Shown here: positions 1 through 8,906 of the stretch, piece after piece
Numbering within the stretch: position 1 is the stretch's first letter
Layout of the letters: each line of letters opens with the position of its first letter
Assembly: GCA_947476555.1 (NCBI GenBank)
Contig: CANJRI010000010.1
Span: forward strand, 1-59,393
Source: Caulobacteraceae bacterium
GTDB taxonomy: Bacteria; Pseudomonadota; Alphaproteobacteria; Caulobacterales; Caulobacteraceae
DNA length: 59,393 nt
Direction of reading: 5' to 3'
Notes under the pieces: generated by a model
Told to the model about the DNA's origin: nothing
What the model saw: the letters and a program-made list of their open reading frames with translations, nothing else
The model's database searches: none
Translations under genes and position numbers: made by a program

Positions 1-997
1 CCGCATCGGCGTACTTGGCCTTCAGCTCCTCGAGCTGTGGGCCCGGGCCCACCACCACCTTGGTGCCGGGCAGGTCGAGGCCGAGGAAGGCCTCGATGTT
101 CTTCTCCACCGCCACCCGCCCGACGTAGAGGAAGATCGGCCGTTTCAGGCCCTCGAAGATGTCGGGATCGTCCTTGGTGCGGGGCCGGAAGGCCTCGGTG
201 TCTACGCCGCGGGACCAGGCCGAGATATTGCGGAATCCGTGCCGCTCCAGCTCGTCGCGCATGGTGGGGGTGGCGACCATCACCCGGCCGGACGGCTTGT
301 GGAACCACTTCATGTAGGCGTAGCCCGCGGCCAGCGGGACCGGCAGCCGGGCCGAGATATATTCCGGAAAACGCGTGTGATAGCTGGTGGTGAAGGGCAG
401 CTTCCATTCCACGCAGATCCGCCGCGCGGCCAGGCCGATGGGGCCTTCTGTGGCGATGTGGATGGCCTCCGGCTCGAAGGCCTTGAAGCGCTCCTGCACC
501 GGCTCATAGACCCCGATCGCCACCTTGATCTCGGCGTAGGTGGGCAGGGGGAAGGTCTTGAACTGGCCCGGGTGGATGACCTCGACCGTGTGGCCCAGCG
601 CGGACAGCTCCGCCACCACCTGCATCAAGGTGCGGACCACGCCGTTGACCTGCGGCTCCCAGGCGTCCGTCACCAGCATGACGCGCATGGGCCGGCGTTC
701 GTCCCGCGGGGCGGTGATGGCCTCGCGCAGGCGGCGGTCGGAACGGGCGGGTCGGGGCCGGCCCGGCTCGGCCAGCGCCTGGCCCTGCAGCCAGGACCAG
801 AAAGCCCCCAGCAGGGCTTCCTTGGTGGGGAAGTAGCGATAGACGGTGCGCTCGCCGACGCCGGCGTCCTTGGCGATGTCGGAGAACGACAGGTCCTCCA
901 GCGAGTCGGCCTCGAGCTGGCGGCCCACGGCGCGCAGGATCTGTTCGCGGGTCTCCTCGCGCTGGCGATCGCGAAGGCTGGGCGCGGGCGTCCTCAT
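1..997 (-). CDS. TetR-type HTH fused in frame to a GT4 glycosyltransferase (3' end outside window)
   Basis: An open frame of 332 visible codons runs off the left edge without a stop. Residues 1-65 are a TetR_N helix-turn-helix (motifs SFSDIAKDAGVGERTVYRYF and PTKEALL). The TetR ligand-binding half is absent. After a charged, proline/arginine-rich linker the frame continues at residue 104 into a family 4 glycosyltransferase (MRVMLVTDAWEPQVNGVVRT, later TTSYHTRFPEY and a GT-B second-half start FLYVGRV). That half resembles alpha-mannosyl or lipid glycosyltransferases that use a nucleotide sugar. The glycosyltransferase could start on its own at the ATG at 688, but only a weak ribosome site precedes it. 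So this is either a real fusion or a TetR gene truncated by deletion into its neighbour. The glycosyltransferase assignment is firm; the fusion is seen in the reading frame but not proven as one protein. Confidence 0.8.
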   Translation of the reverse strand, partial: MRTPAPSLRDRQREETREQILRAVGRQLEADSLEDLSFSDIAKDAGVGERTVYRYFPTKEALLGAFWSWLQGQALAEPGRPRPARSDRRLREAITAPRDERRPMRVMLVTDAWEPQVNGVVRTLMQVVAELSALGHTVEVIHPGQFKTFPLPTYAEIKVAIGVYEPVQERFKAFEPEAIHIATEGPIGLAARRICVEWKLPFTTSYHTRFPEYISARLPVPLAAGYAYMKWFHKPSGRVMVATPTMRDELERHGFRNISAWSRGVDTEAFRPRTKDDPDIFEGLKRPIFLYVGRVAVEKNIEAFLGLDLPGTKVVVGPGPQLEELKAKYADA

Positions 998-1190
998 GGC
1001 AGCAGCACTGTCACGAGTTGCGGCGACAAGTCAACGCGAAGGCGCCCGGCGCCCTTCTCGCGCGCAATCGACGCCGGAAGGTCAAGGTTCGGACGGTTTT
1101 GCGGACTAGGTGATAGCGCTGGGTCGAACTCTGCTGCTAGGGCCTTTATCTATTGAGCAGACCCTCCCCAGGTCTCGGAAATTGAAGTCG

Positions 1191-1820
1191 ATGGACGCCC
1201 GTTCCTCACCGGCGAAGGCGACGCCGAAGTCGCAGCGAACCCGCGCGCGCATCCTGGATGCGGCCATGCGGCTGTTCGCCGACGTCGGCTATCACGTCGC
1301 CACCAACGCGGTGATCGCCGAGCAGGCGGGCCTAACGCGCGGCGCCATGCTCTACCATTTCGCCAGCCGCGAGGAGCTGGTGGAGGCCCTGGTCGCCCAT
1401 CTGGAGGGCCTGCGGGCGTTGCTGTTCGAACAGGCCGCGGCGGCGACCCCGCCCGGCGTCGACGCCTCCGAACACGCCATCGACGCCTATTGGTCCCTGC
1501 TGGGAGAGCCGGCCTTTGTCGCCTTCGCCGAGCTCGAGGCGGCGGCGCGCACGGATCCGGCGGTGCGCGAGCGCCTGGCCACGGCCCAGCAGTCCTTCGA
1601 CCACGCCCAGGTGGGTCGCTTCGGCGCCCTGGCCCAGGCGGGCGCGGACCCCAGGTTCCAGGCCAGCCGCGACCTGGGCCGGTTCCTGCTGGAGGGCCTG
1701 GCGCGCGGCTCGATGACCTATGACGCCGACGCCCGTCGCGAGCGCCTGCTGTCGGTGGTCAAACGGGCGGTGCGGATGCTGAACCGCAAGGGCGACGTCC
1801 ACGACCTCTGGCAGGACTAG
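1191..1820 (+). CDS. TetR/AcrR family transcriptional regulator
   Basis: 209 residues. The N-terminal TetR_N domain is clear (TRARILDAAMRLFADVGYHV, then the recognition helix region AGLTRGAMLYHFASREELVEA), and a roughly 140-residue helical ligand-binding half follows. The ATG at 1191 was chosen because the basic leader MDARSSPAKATPKSQRT is typical; the frame stays open upstream without family similarity. It is transcribed away from the TetR-HTH/glycosyltransferase gene across about 190 bp and converges on rfbA. The target and inducer are unknown. The most likely targets are its own promoter and the divergent gene, by analogy with the family. Confidence 0.85.
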   Translation: MDARSSPAKATPKSQRTRARILDAAMRLFADVGYHVATNAVIAEQAGLTRGAMLYHFASREELVEALVAHLEGLRALLFEQAAAATPPGVDASEHAIDAYWSLLGEPAFVAFAELEAAARTDPAVRERLATAQQSFDHAQVGRFGALAQAGADPRFQASRDLGRFLLEGLARGSMTYDADARRERLLSVVKRAVRMLNRKGDVHDLWQD

Positions 1821-1826
1821 CCCGGG

Positions 1827-2723
1827 TTATTCCGCCGGCTCGTCCGCGGCCGGGGGGCGCTCGGCCAGTTGGCGCAGGTAGCGGCCATACTCGCTCTTGG
1901 CCTGGGTCTCGGCGATACGGATCAGCTGGGCGGCGTCGATCCAGCCGTGGTGGTAGGCGATCTCTTCCAGGCAGCCGATCCGCAGGCCCTGGCGCTGTTC
2001 GAAGGTGCGGATCAGCTCGCCGGCCTGGATCAGGGAATCGTGGGTCCCGGCGTCCTCCCAGGCGAAGCCCCGGCCCAGCAGTTCCACGTGCAGCTCCCCG
2101 GCCTCCAGGTAGAGCTGGTTGAGGGCGGTGATCTCCAGCTCGCCACGCGGGGAGCGGCTCAGGGTCTTGGCCAGTTCGCTGGCCCGCCCGTCGTAGAAAT
2201 AGAGGCCGGTCACAGCATAGTTGGATTTCGGCTGCAGCGGCTTCTCCTCGATGGAGAGGGCGCGCCCGTCGGACGAGAGCTCCACCACGCCATAGCGCTC
2301 GGGATCCTGGACCGGATAGCCGAACACCGTGGCGCCGTGCGTGCGCGAGGCGGCGCTACGCAGCATCTGGCCGAAGTTCTGGCCGAAGAAGATGTTGTCG
2401 CCGAGGATCATGACGCTGGGCTCGCCGGCCACGAAATCCTCGCCCAGGAGATAGGCTTCCGCCAGGCCGCCGGGTGTGGGCTGGACCACATATTCGAACC
2501 GGACGCCGAGCTGCGAGCCGTCGCCCAGCAGCCGCTTGAAACTGGCCTGATCCTCCGGCGTGGTGATGATCAGGATCTCCCGGACGCCGGCCAGCAACAG
2601 CACCGACAAGGGGTAGTAGATCATCGGCTTGTCATAGACCGGCAGCAGCTGCTTGGAGACCGCCAGGGTCAGGGGATGCAGGCGCGTGCCCGCCCCACCG
2701 GCCAGGATGATGCCCCGTCTCAT
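1827..2723 (-). CDS. rfbA: Glucose-1-phosphate thymidylyltransferase
   Basis: 298 residues, the normal length for RmlA/RfbA. It makes dTDP-glucose from glucose-1-phosphate and dTTP, the first step of dTDP-L-rhamnose synthesis. The N-terminus carries the nucleotide-binding signature [16 protein letters not shown] followed by the family-typical [20 protein letters not shown], and later [10 protein letters not shown] and the EEKP motif. It is the last gene of rfbB-rfbD-rfbA; its ATG overlaps the rfbD stop by 4 bases, so translation is probably coupled. A short acidic tail ends the protein 6 bp from the convergent TetR gene. rfbC, needed for the pathway, is not in the window. Confidence 0.95.
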   Translation of the reverse strand: MRRGIILAGGAGTRLHPLTLAVSKQLLPVYDKPMIYYPLSVLLLAGVREILIITTPEDQASFKRLLGDGSQLGVRFEYVVQPTPGGLAEAYLLGEDFVAGEPSVMILGDNIFFGQNFGQMLRSAASRTHGATVFGYPVQDPERYGVVELSSDGRALSIEEKPLQPKSNYAVTGLYFYDGRASELAKTLSRSPRGELEITALNQLYLEAGELHVELLGRGFAWEDAGTHDSLIQAGELIRTFEQRQGLRIGCLEEIAYHHGWIDAAQLIRIAETQAKSEYGRYLRQLAERPPAADEPAE

Positions 2724-3604
2724 GCCGCCACCTTCAGTTCCGCAACGATATCGGCGACGGCGTCACGCCACGGCCGAGGCCGGACTTCGAACACCGCTTC
2801 CGTCGCCGAGGTGTCGAGGGTCCCGCGCGCCGGGCGCGCCGCCGGGGCGGGCCGGTCGGACGTGGAGATCGCCTCGACAGCCGGCGCGCCGGCGCCCATG
2901 GCCAATTCCAGGATTCCTTCAGCGAAACCGCGCCAGGTGGTCTCTCCGGCGTTGGCGAAGTGGTGCAGGCCGAACACCGGGTCGCCCGCCCTCGCTTGCG
3001 CCAACCGGCCCGCGACCGAGAAGACGAAGCCGGCCAGGTCCGCCGCCGCGGTGGGGCGGCCGAACTGGTCGTCCACCACCTTCAGGGGGCCGCCTTCGCC
3101 GGCCACCCGCAGGATGGTCTTCACGAAGTTCTTGCCGTGGGCCGAGACCACCCAGGAGGTGCGGATCACCAGCGCACGGGGGCAGGCGTCCAGGACCTTG
3201 CCCTCGCCCTCCAGCTTGGTCTCGCCATAGACGTTGAGCGGCCCGGTGGGATCGCCCGGCGCATAAGGCCCGCCCCGGCCGTCGAACACATAGTCGGTTG
3301 AGAAGTGGATCATGGCGGCGCCGGCGGCGGCGCAGGCCCGCGCGATGGCGCCGGGCGCCTCGGCGTTCACCCGGCGCGCCAGGACGGCCTCGGTCTCGGC
3401 CAGGTCCACGGCGGTGTAGGCGGCGGCCAAGATCACCAGGTCGGGGCGATGCTCGGCCACCCTGCGCGCACACCGCTCGGGGTCGGCCAGGTCCGCGTCA
3501 GCGCGGGACAGGACGGTGAGATCGATCCCGAAGCCGGCGGCCTGGCGGATCAGCTCACGGGAGACCTGACCGGTGGCGCCATACTGCAGGACGCGCAGGC
3601 TCAC
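2720..3604 (-). CDS. rfbD: dTDP-4-dehydrorhamnose reductase
   Basis: 294 residues. It reduces dTDP-4-dehydro-L-rhamnose to dTDP-L-rhamnose with NAD(P)H. It is a short-chain dehydrogenase fold with an N-terminal nucleotide-binding loop ([12 protein letters not shown], a variant of GxxGQxG), the STDYVFDG strand and helix typical of RfbD, and the catalytic YGETKLEGE (Y-x3-K). The start is a GTG at 3604 inside the rfbB stop (4-base overlap), and the stop overlaps the rfbA start in the same way, so the three genes form a tight operon. The product feeds rhamnose into surface polysaccharide, which fits the glycosyltransferase at the left edge. Confidence 0.94.
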   Translation of the reverse strand: MSLRVLQYGATGQVSRELIRQAAGFGIDLTVLSRADADLADPERCARRVAEHRPDLVILAAAYTAVDLAETEAVLARRVNAEAPGAIARACAAAGAAMIHFSTDYVFDGRGGPYAPGDPTGPLNVYGETKLEGEGKVLDACPRALVIRTSWVVSAHGKNFVKTILRVAGEGGPLKVVDDQFGRPTAAADLAGFVFSVAGRLAQARAGDPVFGLHHFANAGETTWRGFAEGILELAMGAGAPAVEAISTSDRPAPAARPARGTLDTSATEAVFEVRPRPWRDAVADIVAELKVAA

Positions 3605-4650
3605 GCCTTCACCAGGCCCAGCCGCTCGGAATGGAAGCCGCGCTGACGGATGCGCTCCACCCAGCCGGCGTTCTCCACGTACCAGCGCACGGTGTCCTCC
3701 AGCCCGGCCTCCAGCGTGGTCTTCGCCTTCCAGCCGAGCTCGCGCTCAAGCTTGGAAGAATCGATGGCGTAGCGGAAGTCGTGGGCCGGACGGTCGGTGA
3801 CGAAGGCGATCTTGCCCTCGTGCGGGGTGTTGGCGGGCGCCATGCGGTCGAGGTGGGCGCAGATCATCCGCACCACCTCGATGTTGCGCTTCGAGGCGTC
3901 GCCACCGACGCAATAGGTCTCGCCGGGCGTGCCCTGGGTGAGGGCCAGCAGCAGCGCCTCGGCGTGGTCGTCCACGTGCAGCCAGTCGCGCACCTGGCGG
4001 CCGTCGCCGTAGACCGGGATCGACTTGCCCTCCAGCGCCCGGGTGATCACGGTCGGGATCAGCTTCTCGGGGAATTGGTAGGGGCCGTAGTTGTTGGAGC
4101 AATTGGTGATCACCACCGGCAGCCCGAAGGTCCGGCCCCAGGCGCGCACCAGATGGTCGGCCGCCGCCTTCGACGCCGCATAGGGCGAGGTGGGGTCGTA
4201 AGGGGTGTCCTCGGTGAATTCGCCGTCTTCGCCGAGGGCGCCGAACACCTCGTCGGTGGAGACGTGATGGAAGCGGAAGGCGGCCTGGCGCTCCGGCGGC
4301 AGGCTCGCCAGGTGGGCCCGCGCCGCCTCCAGCAGCACGGCCGTGCCGGTGATGTTGGTCTGGACGAATTCCAGCGGCCCTTCCAGCGACCGGTCGACGT
4401 GCGACTCGGCGGCCAGGTGCATGACCGCGTCCGGCCGATGCCGGGCGAACACCCCGGCCATGCCGGCGCGATCGCAGATGTCGAGCTGCTCGAAGGCGTA
4501 GGCCGGATGGCCCTCCACCTCGGCGAGGTTCTCGAGGTTGGCGGAATAGGTCAGGGCGTCGATGTTGACGACCTGATGGCCGTCGGCCACGGCCCGGCGC
4601 ACCACGGCCGATCCGATGAAGCCGGCCCCGCCCGTAATGAGGATCTTCAT
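3601..4650 (-). CDS. rfbB: dTDP-glucose 4,6-dehydratase
   Basis: 349 residues, an extended SDR enzyme converting dTDP-glucose to dTDP-4-keto-6-deoxyglucose. Visible motifs are the NAD-binding loop [14 protein letters not shown] at the N-terminus, [11 protein letters not shown], the STDEVFG segment, and the catalytic [11 protein letters not shown] (Y-x3-K). The ATG at 4650 starts directly on the Rossmann strand MKILITGG; the frame is open for 118 more codons upstream, but these read as shadow sequence. It is the first gene of rfbBDA. A divergent 186-bp region separates it from the MATE gene and should contain its promoter. Confidence 0.95.
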   Translation of the reverse strand: MKILITGGAGFIGSAVVRRAVADGHQVVNIDALTYSANLENLAEVEGHPAYAFEQLDICDRAGMAGVFARHRPDAVMHLAAESHVDRSLEGPLEFVQTNITGTAVLLEAARAHLASLPPERQAAFRFHHVSTDEVFGALGEDGEFTEDTPYDPTSPYAASKAAADHLVRAWGRTFGLPVVITNCSNNYGPYQFPEKLIPTVITRALEGKSIPVYGDGRQVRDWLHVDDHAEALLLALTQGTPGETYCVGGDASKRNIEVVRMICAHLDRMAPANTPHEGKIAFVTDRPAHDFRYAIDSSKLERELGWKAKTTLEAGLEDTVRWYVENAGWVERIRQRGFHSERLGLVKA

Positions 4651-4836
4651 GCGGCCTTTCGAGAAGTTCGGCGGCGCCCCCGCCGCCCGATGACCCATCG
4701 TCCGCGCCCTCTTACAGCGAAACGCGTTATCCTCAAGCCTCGCGCGGTCTTCCGCCGCAGCGCCAGCAGGCTCGTGCGGTGATGAGGAATCCGCTAAGTC
4801 GCGGCGAAACGGCCGATATACGGCATAAATCGACTG

Positions 4837-6339
4837 GTGCGCCGCGTGGCTCAGAACGACCCGACCAAGTCCGCCCGCAAGGGGCCCCGCGACCTCACCA
4901 CCGGACCGGTGGGGCGCACCTTGGTGCTTTTCTCGCTGCCGGTGCTCGGCTCCAACATCCTGCAGTCCATCAACTGCTCGGCCAACGCCATCTGGGTCAG
5001 CCACGTGCTCGGCGAGCCCGCGTTGGCGGCGATTTCAAACGCCAACCAGATTTTCTTCCTGATGCTGGGGGCGGTGTTCGGGATCACCATGGCCGCCAAC
5101 ATCCTGCTCGCCCAATCGGTCGGGGCGAAGAACCGTGCGATGGCCAAGAAGGTGGCGGGGTCCTGCGCGGTGTTCTTCGCGGTGATCTCGGTGGTCGTGG
5201 GCCTGCTGGGCTACGCCTTCACGCCGGCCATCCTGAGCGCCATGGGCACGCCGCCCGACGCCCGTGGCCAGGCGATCGCCTATCTGCGGGTGATCTTCGC
5301 GGCCATGCCGTCGATCTATTTCTTCGCCTATCTGATGATGGCCCAGCGGGCGACCGGGGACTCGCGCACCCCGTTCTACTTCTCGCTGATGGCGGTGGGC
5401 CTGGACGTGGTCCTCAACCCCCTGCTGATCATCGGCGTGGGGCCCTTGCCCCGGCTGGGGATCGCCGGCTCCTCCACCGCGACCCTGATCTCCCAGACCC
5501 TCACCCTGGTGGTGATGGTGACCCACCTCTACCGGCGGGACTCCGTGCTGGTGCTGCGGCGGGGCGAGTGGAACCTGCTGGTCCCGGACCTGGCCATCCT
5601 GCGCAGCCTGGTGCTCAAGGGCCTGCCGATGGGCTTCCAGATGATCGTCATCTCGCTCTCGGCGGTGACCATGATGAGCCTGGTCAACGCCTACGGCTCC
5701 CACACCGCCGCGGCCTACGGCGCGGCCGCCCAGCTGTGGACCTATGTGCAGATGCCGGCCATGGCCATCGGGGCGGCGGTCTCCTCCATGGCCGCCCAGA
5801 ATGTCGGAGCCGGGAAGATGGACCGCCTGGCCGAGACCGCCTGGAAGGGCGCGCTGATCGCCCTGCTGTTCACCGCCACCCCGGTGCTGGCGATCTATTT
5901 CACCAACGCCTGGGTCCTGCACGCCTTCCTGCCGGCCGCGAGCCCCGCCCTGCCGATCGCCCAGCACATCAACAGCATCACCCTGTGGAGCTTCCTGTTC
6001 TTCGGCGTCGCCTTCGTCTTCAACGGCGTGATGCGCGCGACCGGCGCGGTCTGGGCGCCGATCATGGCCATGCTGATCGCCCTGTGGGGCGTGCGCCTGC
6101 CCTTCGCGCTGGCGGTGCAGCCCTACTGGGGCGCGGACGCGGTCTGGTTCAGCTTTCCCCTTGGCAGCTTCGTGATGGTCTGCCTGGCGGGGGCCTACTA
6201 CCAGTGGGGCGGCTGGCGGAAGGCGCGCATGCTGGCGGCCCCGATTCCCCACGGAGAGGTCCCGGACACCGGCCTGGGTCCGCCCGGCGGCGTGGAGGAG
6301 ACCGAGGTGGCGGCCGCGGCGGCTAAGAAGGATCGATGA
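4837..6339 (+). CDS. MATE family multidrug/cation antiporter
   Basis: About 500 residues with 12 predicted hydrophobic segments in the two-bundle arrangement of MATE (MatE/DinF) exporters. The N-terminus [20 protein letters not shown] followed by [20 protein letters not shown] is typical of the family. It should export organic cations or toxins using a Na+ or H+ gradient in the inner membrane. The start is a GTG at 4837; a second GTG at 4846 (giving MAQNDPTK) is equally plausible, as neither has a strong ribosome site. The gene's end overlaps the convergent hydrolase gene by 17 bases. The acidic and alanine-rich C-terminal tail is probably cytoplasmic. The substrate cannot be told from the sequence. 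Confidence 0.9.
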   Translation: MRRVAQNDPTKSARKGPRDLTTGPVGRTLVLFSLPVLGSNILQSINCSANAIWVSHVLGEPALAAISNANQIFFLMLGAVFGITMAANILLAQSVGAKNRAMAKKVAGSCAVFFAVISVVVGLLGYAFTPAILSAMGTPPDARGQAIAYLRVIFAAMPSIYFFAYLMMAQRATGDSRTPFYFSLMAVGLDVVLNPLLIIGVGPLPRLGIAGSSTATLISQTLTLVVMVTHLYRRDSVLVLRRGEWNLLVPDLAILRSLVLKGLPMGFQMIVISLSAVTMMSLVNAYGSHTAAAYGAAAQLWTYVQMPAMAIGAAVSSMAAQNVGAGKMDRLAETAWKGALIALLFTATPVLAIYFTNAWVLHAFLPAASPALPIAQHINSITLWSFLFFGVAFVFNGVMRATGAVWAPIMAMLIALWGVRLPFALAVQPYWGADAVWFSFPLGSFVMVCLAGAYYQWGGWRKARMLAAPIPHGEVPDTGLGPPGGVEETEVAAAAAKKDR

Positions 6340-7546
6340 GCGCCGCATAGGTCAGGCTGCGGAGCTGCCTTCGCACCGGATAGGCCGATGACGGCAGCAA
6401 CTGGGTCATGAACACCGCGGCCAGGTCCTGCGCCGAATCCACCCAGAAGGCGGTGGAGGCCATGCCGCCCCAGTAGAACTCCCCGACGCTGGAGGCCGAC
6501 AGGGCCTTCACCGGGTCGAACACCGTCGCGAATCCCAGGCCGAAGCCGACCCCGGCGTTGGTGCTTTCGGAGAACAGCGAGCGCGACATCTGCGTCAGGT
6601 CGCCGCCGCCCGGCAGGTGGTTGGCGGTCATCAGCGCCAGGGTTCGGGGCGCGAGGATGCGGGCGCCCTCCAGTTCGCCGCCGTTCAGCAGCATCCGGCA
6701 GAACCGCATGTAGTCACCCGCCGTCGACACCAGGCCGCCGCCGCCGGAGTACAGTCTGGGTTCGCCCAGGAAGGGGCTGGTGGTGGGATCGTCCACCAGC
6801 TTGAGCCCGCCCGTCGCCGTGGCCTGGTAGCAGGCGGTGAAACGGGCGCGCTGGTCCTCGCGGACCGAGAAGCCGGTCTCGGTCATGCCCAGCGGCCGCA
6901 GGATCCGGTCCGCCAGCACATCCTGAAATGGCCGTCCGGCGACCTGTTCGATCACGTAGCCCAGCACATCGGTGGAGACCGAGTAGTTCCAGGCCTCGCC
7001 CGGCGAGAACTCCAGGGGCAGGTCGGAAAGCGCGGTGATCAGCTCGGGCAGGGTGAGGCCGCGGTGGATGTCGTCGGTGCGCAGCCGGCGATAGGCGGCG
7101 TCGAGGCTCGTGCGCTCCTGGAATCCGTAGGTCAGGCCCGAGGTGTGGCGCAGCAGGTCGGCGATCAGCATGGGACGGGCCGGCGCGCTGGTGGTCCACC
7201 CGCCCTCCGAGCCAGCCTGGAAGACCCCCAGGCCCTCCCACGCGGGGATGTAGCGGCTGACCGGATCGTCCAGCGCCGCCTTGCCCTCCTCCACCAGCAT
7301 CATGAAGGCCACGCTGGTGAGGGGCTTGGTCATCGAATAGATGCGGAAGACGTTGTCCTCGGCCAGCGGGACCTGCCGCTCGACATCCTGGAAGCCCAGC
7401 ACGGTCTGGTGGGCGATCTCGCCGCCGCGCAGCAGCAGGAACTGGGCGCAGGGCATGCGCCCGGGTCCGACGTAGGTGTCCCGCAGGAATCCGTCGATGC
7501 GCGCCAGGCGCTCCGGCGAGAACCCCAGCGACCTGGCCTTGCTCAT
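6323..7546 (-). CDS. Serine hydrolase, class C beta-lactamase/esterase family
   Basis: 407 residues, Pfam beta-lactamase family (penicillin-binding fold). The nucleophile motif SxxK is present as SMTK at about residue 83, and the Y-x-[SN]-like motif appears as NYSVSTDVLGYVIEQV. No signal peptide is seen at the chosen ATG (7546), which has an AGGGG ribosome site 6 bases upstream, so the protein is probably cytoplasmic and acts as an esterase or peptidase of the EstB/LovD type, not as a periplasmic beta-lactamase. It converges with the MATE gene and is divergent from ribB with a 74-bp gap. The substrate is unknown. Confidence 0.87.
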   Translation of the reverse strand: MSKARSLGFSPERLARIDGFLRDTYVGPGRMPCAQFLLLRGGEIAHQTVLGFQDVERQVPLAEDNVFRIYSMTKPLTSVAFMMLVEEGKAALDDPVSRYIPAWEGLGVFQAGSEGGWTTSAPARPMLIADLLRHTSGLTYGFQERTSLDAAYRRLRTDDIHRGLTLPELITALSDLPLEFSPGEAWNYSVSTDVLGYVIEQVAGRPFQDVLADRILRPLGMTETGFSVREDQRARFTACYQATATGGLKLVDDPTTSPFLGEPRLYSGGGGLVSTAGDYMRFCRMLLNGGELEGARILAPRTLALMTANHLPGGGDLTQMSRSLFSESTNAGVGFGLGFATVFDPVKALSASSVGEFYWGGMASTAFWVDSAQDLAAVFMTQLLPSSAYPVRRQLRSLTYAALIDPS

Positions 7547-7620
7547 GCGTACCCCTGACTTTGACGGGATTAGATCATACATCTTGCGGGCCACCCCTGA
7601 CGCTCTAAGAGGCATGCGCC

Positions 7621-8766
7621 ATGAAGCGTCCCTTCCTCGTTCCCCCCGCAGACGGCCCCGACCCGGACTCCCTGGCCAGCGCCATCAGCCCGATCGAGGA
7701 CATCATCGAGGATGCCCGCAACGGCCGGCCCTACATCCTGGTGGACGCCGAGGACCGGGAGAACGAGGGCGACGTCATCATCCCGGCCCAATTCGCCACG
7801 CCGGACAAGATCAACTTCATGGCCAAACACGCGCGCGGCCTGATCTGCCTGTCGATCACCGGCGAGCGGGCGCGCCAGCTGCGTCTGCCGCCCATGGCCA
7901 GCGACAACCAGTCGGGCCACGGGACCGCGTTCACGGTGTCGATCGAGGCCAAGGAAGGCATCACCACGGGCATCTCCGCCCACGACCGCGCCCACACCGT
8001 GGCGGTGGCCATCGATCCCACCAAGGGCCCCGACGACATCGTTTCCCCCGGCCATGTCTTCCCATTGGTGGCCAAGGAGGGCGGGGTGCTGGTCCGCGCC
8101 GGCCACACCGAGGCGGCGGTCGACATCTCCCGGCTCGCCGGCCTGATCCCGGCGGGCGTGATCTGCGAGGTCATGAAGGACGACGGCTCCATGGCCCGTC
8201 TGCCCGACCTGGTGGCCTTCGCCCAGCTTCACGGCATGAAGATCGGGACCATCGAGAACCTGATCGCCCATCGTCGCCGCACCGAACGGCAGGTGGAGCG
8301 GGTGGCGGAAGGGCCGTTCGATTCCGCCTACGGCGGTCGCTTCCGGATGATCGTTTACCGCAACATCATCGACCAGACCGAGCACATGGTGCTGACCAAG
8401 GGAAAGGTCAGCGCCGACAAGCCCACCCTCGTGCGCATGCACCGCGTGGACCTGGCCGCCGACATGCTGGGCCATGTGGAGGCCCGGCGGGAATATGTCC
8501 CCAAGGCGCTGCAGGCCATCGCCGACTACGACGGCGCCGGCGTGGCCGTCTTCCTGCGCGATCCCAATCCCCACTGGCTGTCCGAGCGCTATGGCTCGAC
8601 CGGCGGCGACCTGCGGGCCAATGTGCTGCGCGACTACGGCATCGGCGCCCAGATCCTCCTGGACCTCGGGGTGAGGGACATCCTGCTGCTCAGCCCCTCG
8701 TCCACGGTGCTCCCGGCGTCGGGCGGCTACGGCCTGAAGATCGTCGGCGCCATCCCGCTGACCTGA
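7621..8766 (+). CDS. ribB: 3,4-dihydroxy-2-butanone 4-phosphate synthase with degenerate GTP cyclohydrolase II domain
   Basis: 381 residues in two domains. Residues about 25-225 are RibB: the acidic metal-binding EDRENEGD (44-51), the MASDNQSGHGTAFTVS stretch and SPGHVFPL are all present, so it should make dihydroxybutanone phosphate from ribulose-5-phosphate for riboflavin. Residues about 230-381 align with the GTP cyclohydrolase II fold, but the three zinc cysteines of that enzyme (C-x10-C-x-C) are missing; the corresponding region reads VRMHRVDLAADMLGHVEARR. The C-terminal half is therefore probably inactive, as in RibBX-type proteins known from proteobacteria, and a separate RibA is expected elsewhere. 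It is not in an operon here and no FMN riboswitch fits the 74-bp upstream gap. Confidence 0.92.
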   Translation: MKRPFLVPPADGPDPDSLASAISPIEDIIEDARNGRPYILVDAEDRENEGDVIIPAQFATPDKINFMAKHARGLICLSITGERARQLRLPPMASDNQSGHGTAFTVSIEAKEGITTGISAHDRAHTVAVAIDPTKGPDDIVSPGHVFPLVAKEGGVLVRAGHTEAAVDISRLAGLIPAGVICEVMKDDGSMARLPDLVAFAQLHGMKIGTIENLIAHRRRTERQVERVAEGPFDSAYGGRFRMIVYRNIIDQTEHMVLTKGKVSADKPTLVRMHRVDLAADMLGHVEARREYVPKALQAIADYDGAGVAVFLRDPNPHWLSERYGSTGGDLRANVLRDYGIGAQILLDLGVRDILLLSPSSTVLPASGGYGLKIVGAIPLT

Positions 8767-8906
8767 GGCGCGTCAACCGGACGCGGTGAATTCGCCGGCC
8801 GCGCCCACATCTAGGCGCTGCGCGTAAACGCCGCGCGGGCCGTGGTTGTGGAAAATGGCATTGTCGCTTAGGGGTTTGAACGGGATGGGTTTGTTAGTGG
8901 TGGATC

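Noticed and set aside
998..1190. TTGACT at 1029-1034 (minus) as a promoter for the TetR/glycosyltransferase gene
   Set aside because: No -10 element lies at proper spacing, and the transcript would start almost at the start codon. Not supported enough to list.
7547..7620. FMN riboswitch before ribB
   Set aside because: The gap is only 74 bases, too short for the FMN aptamer, and its conserved segments were not seen.
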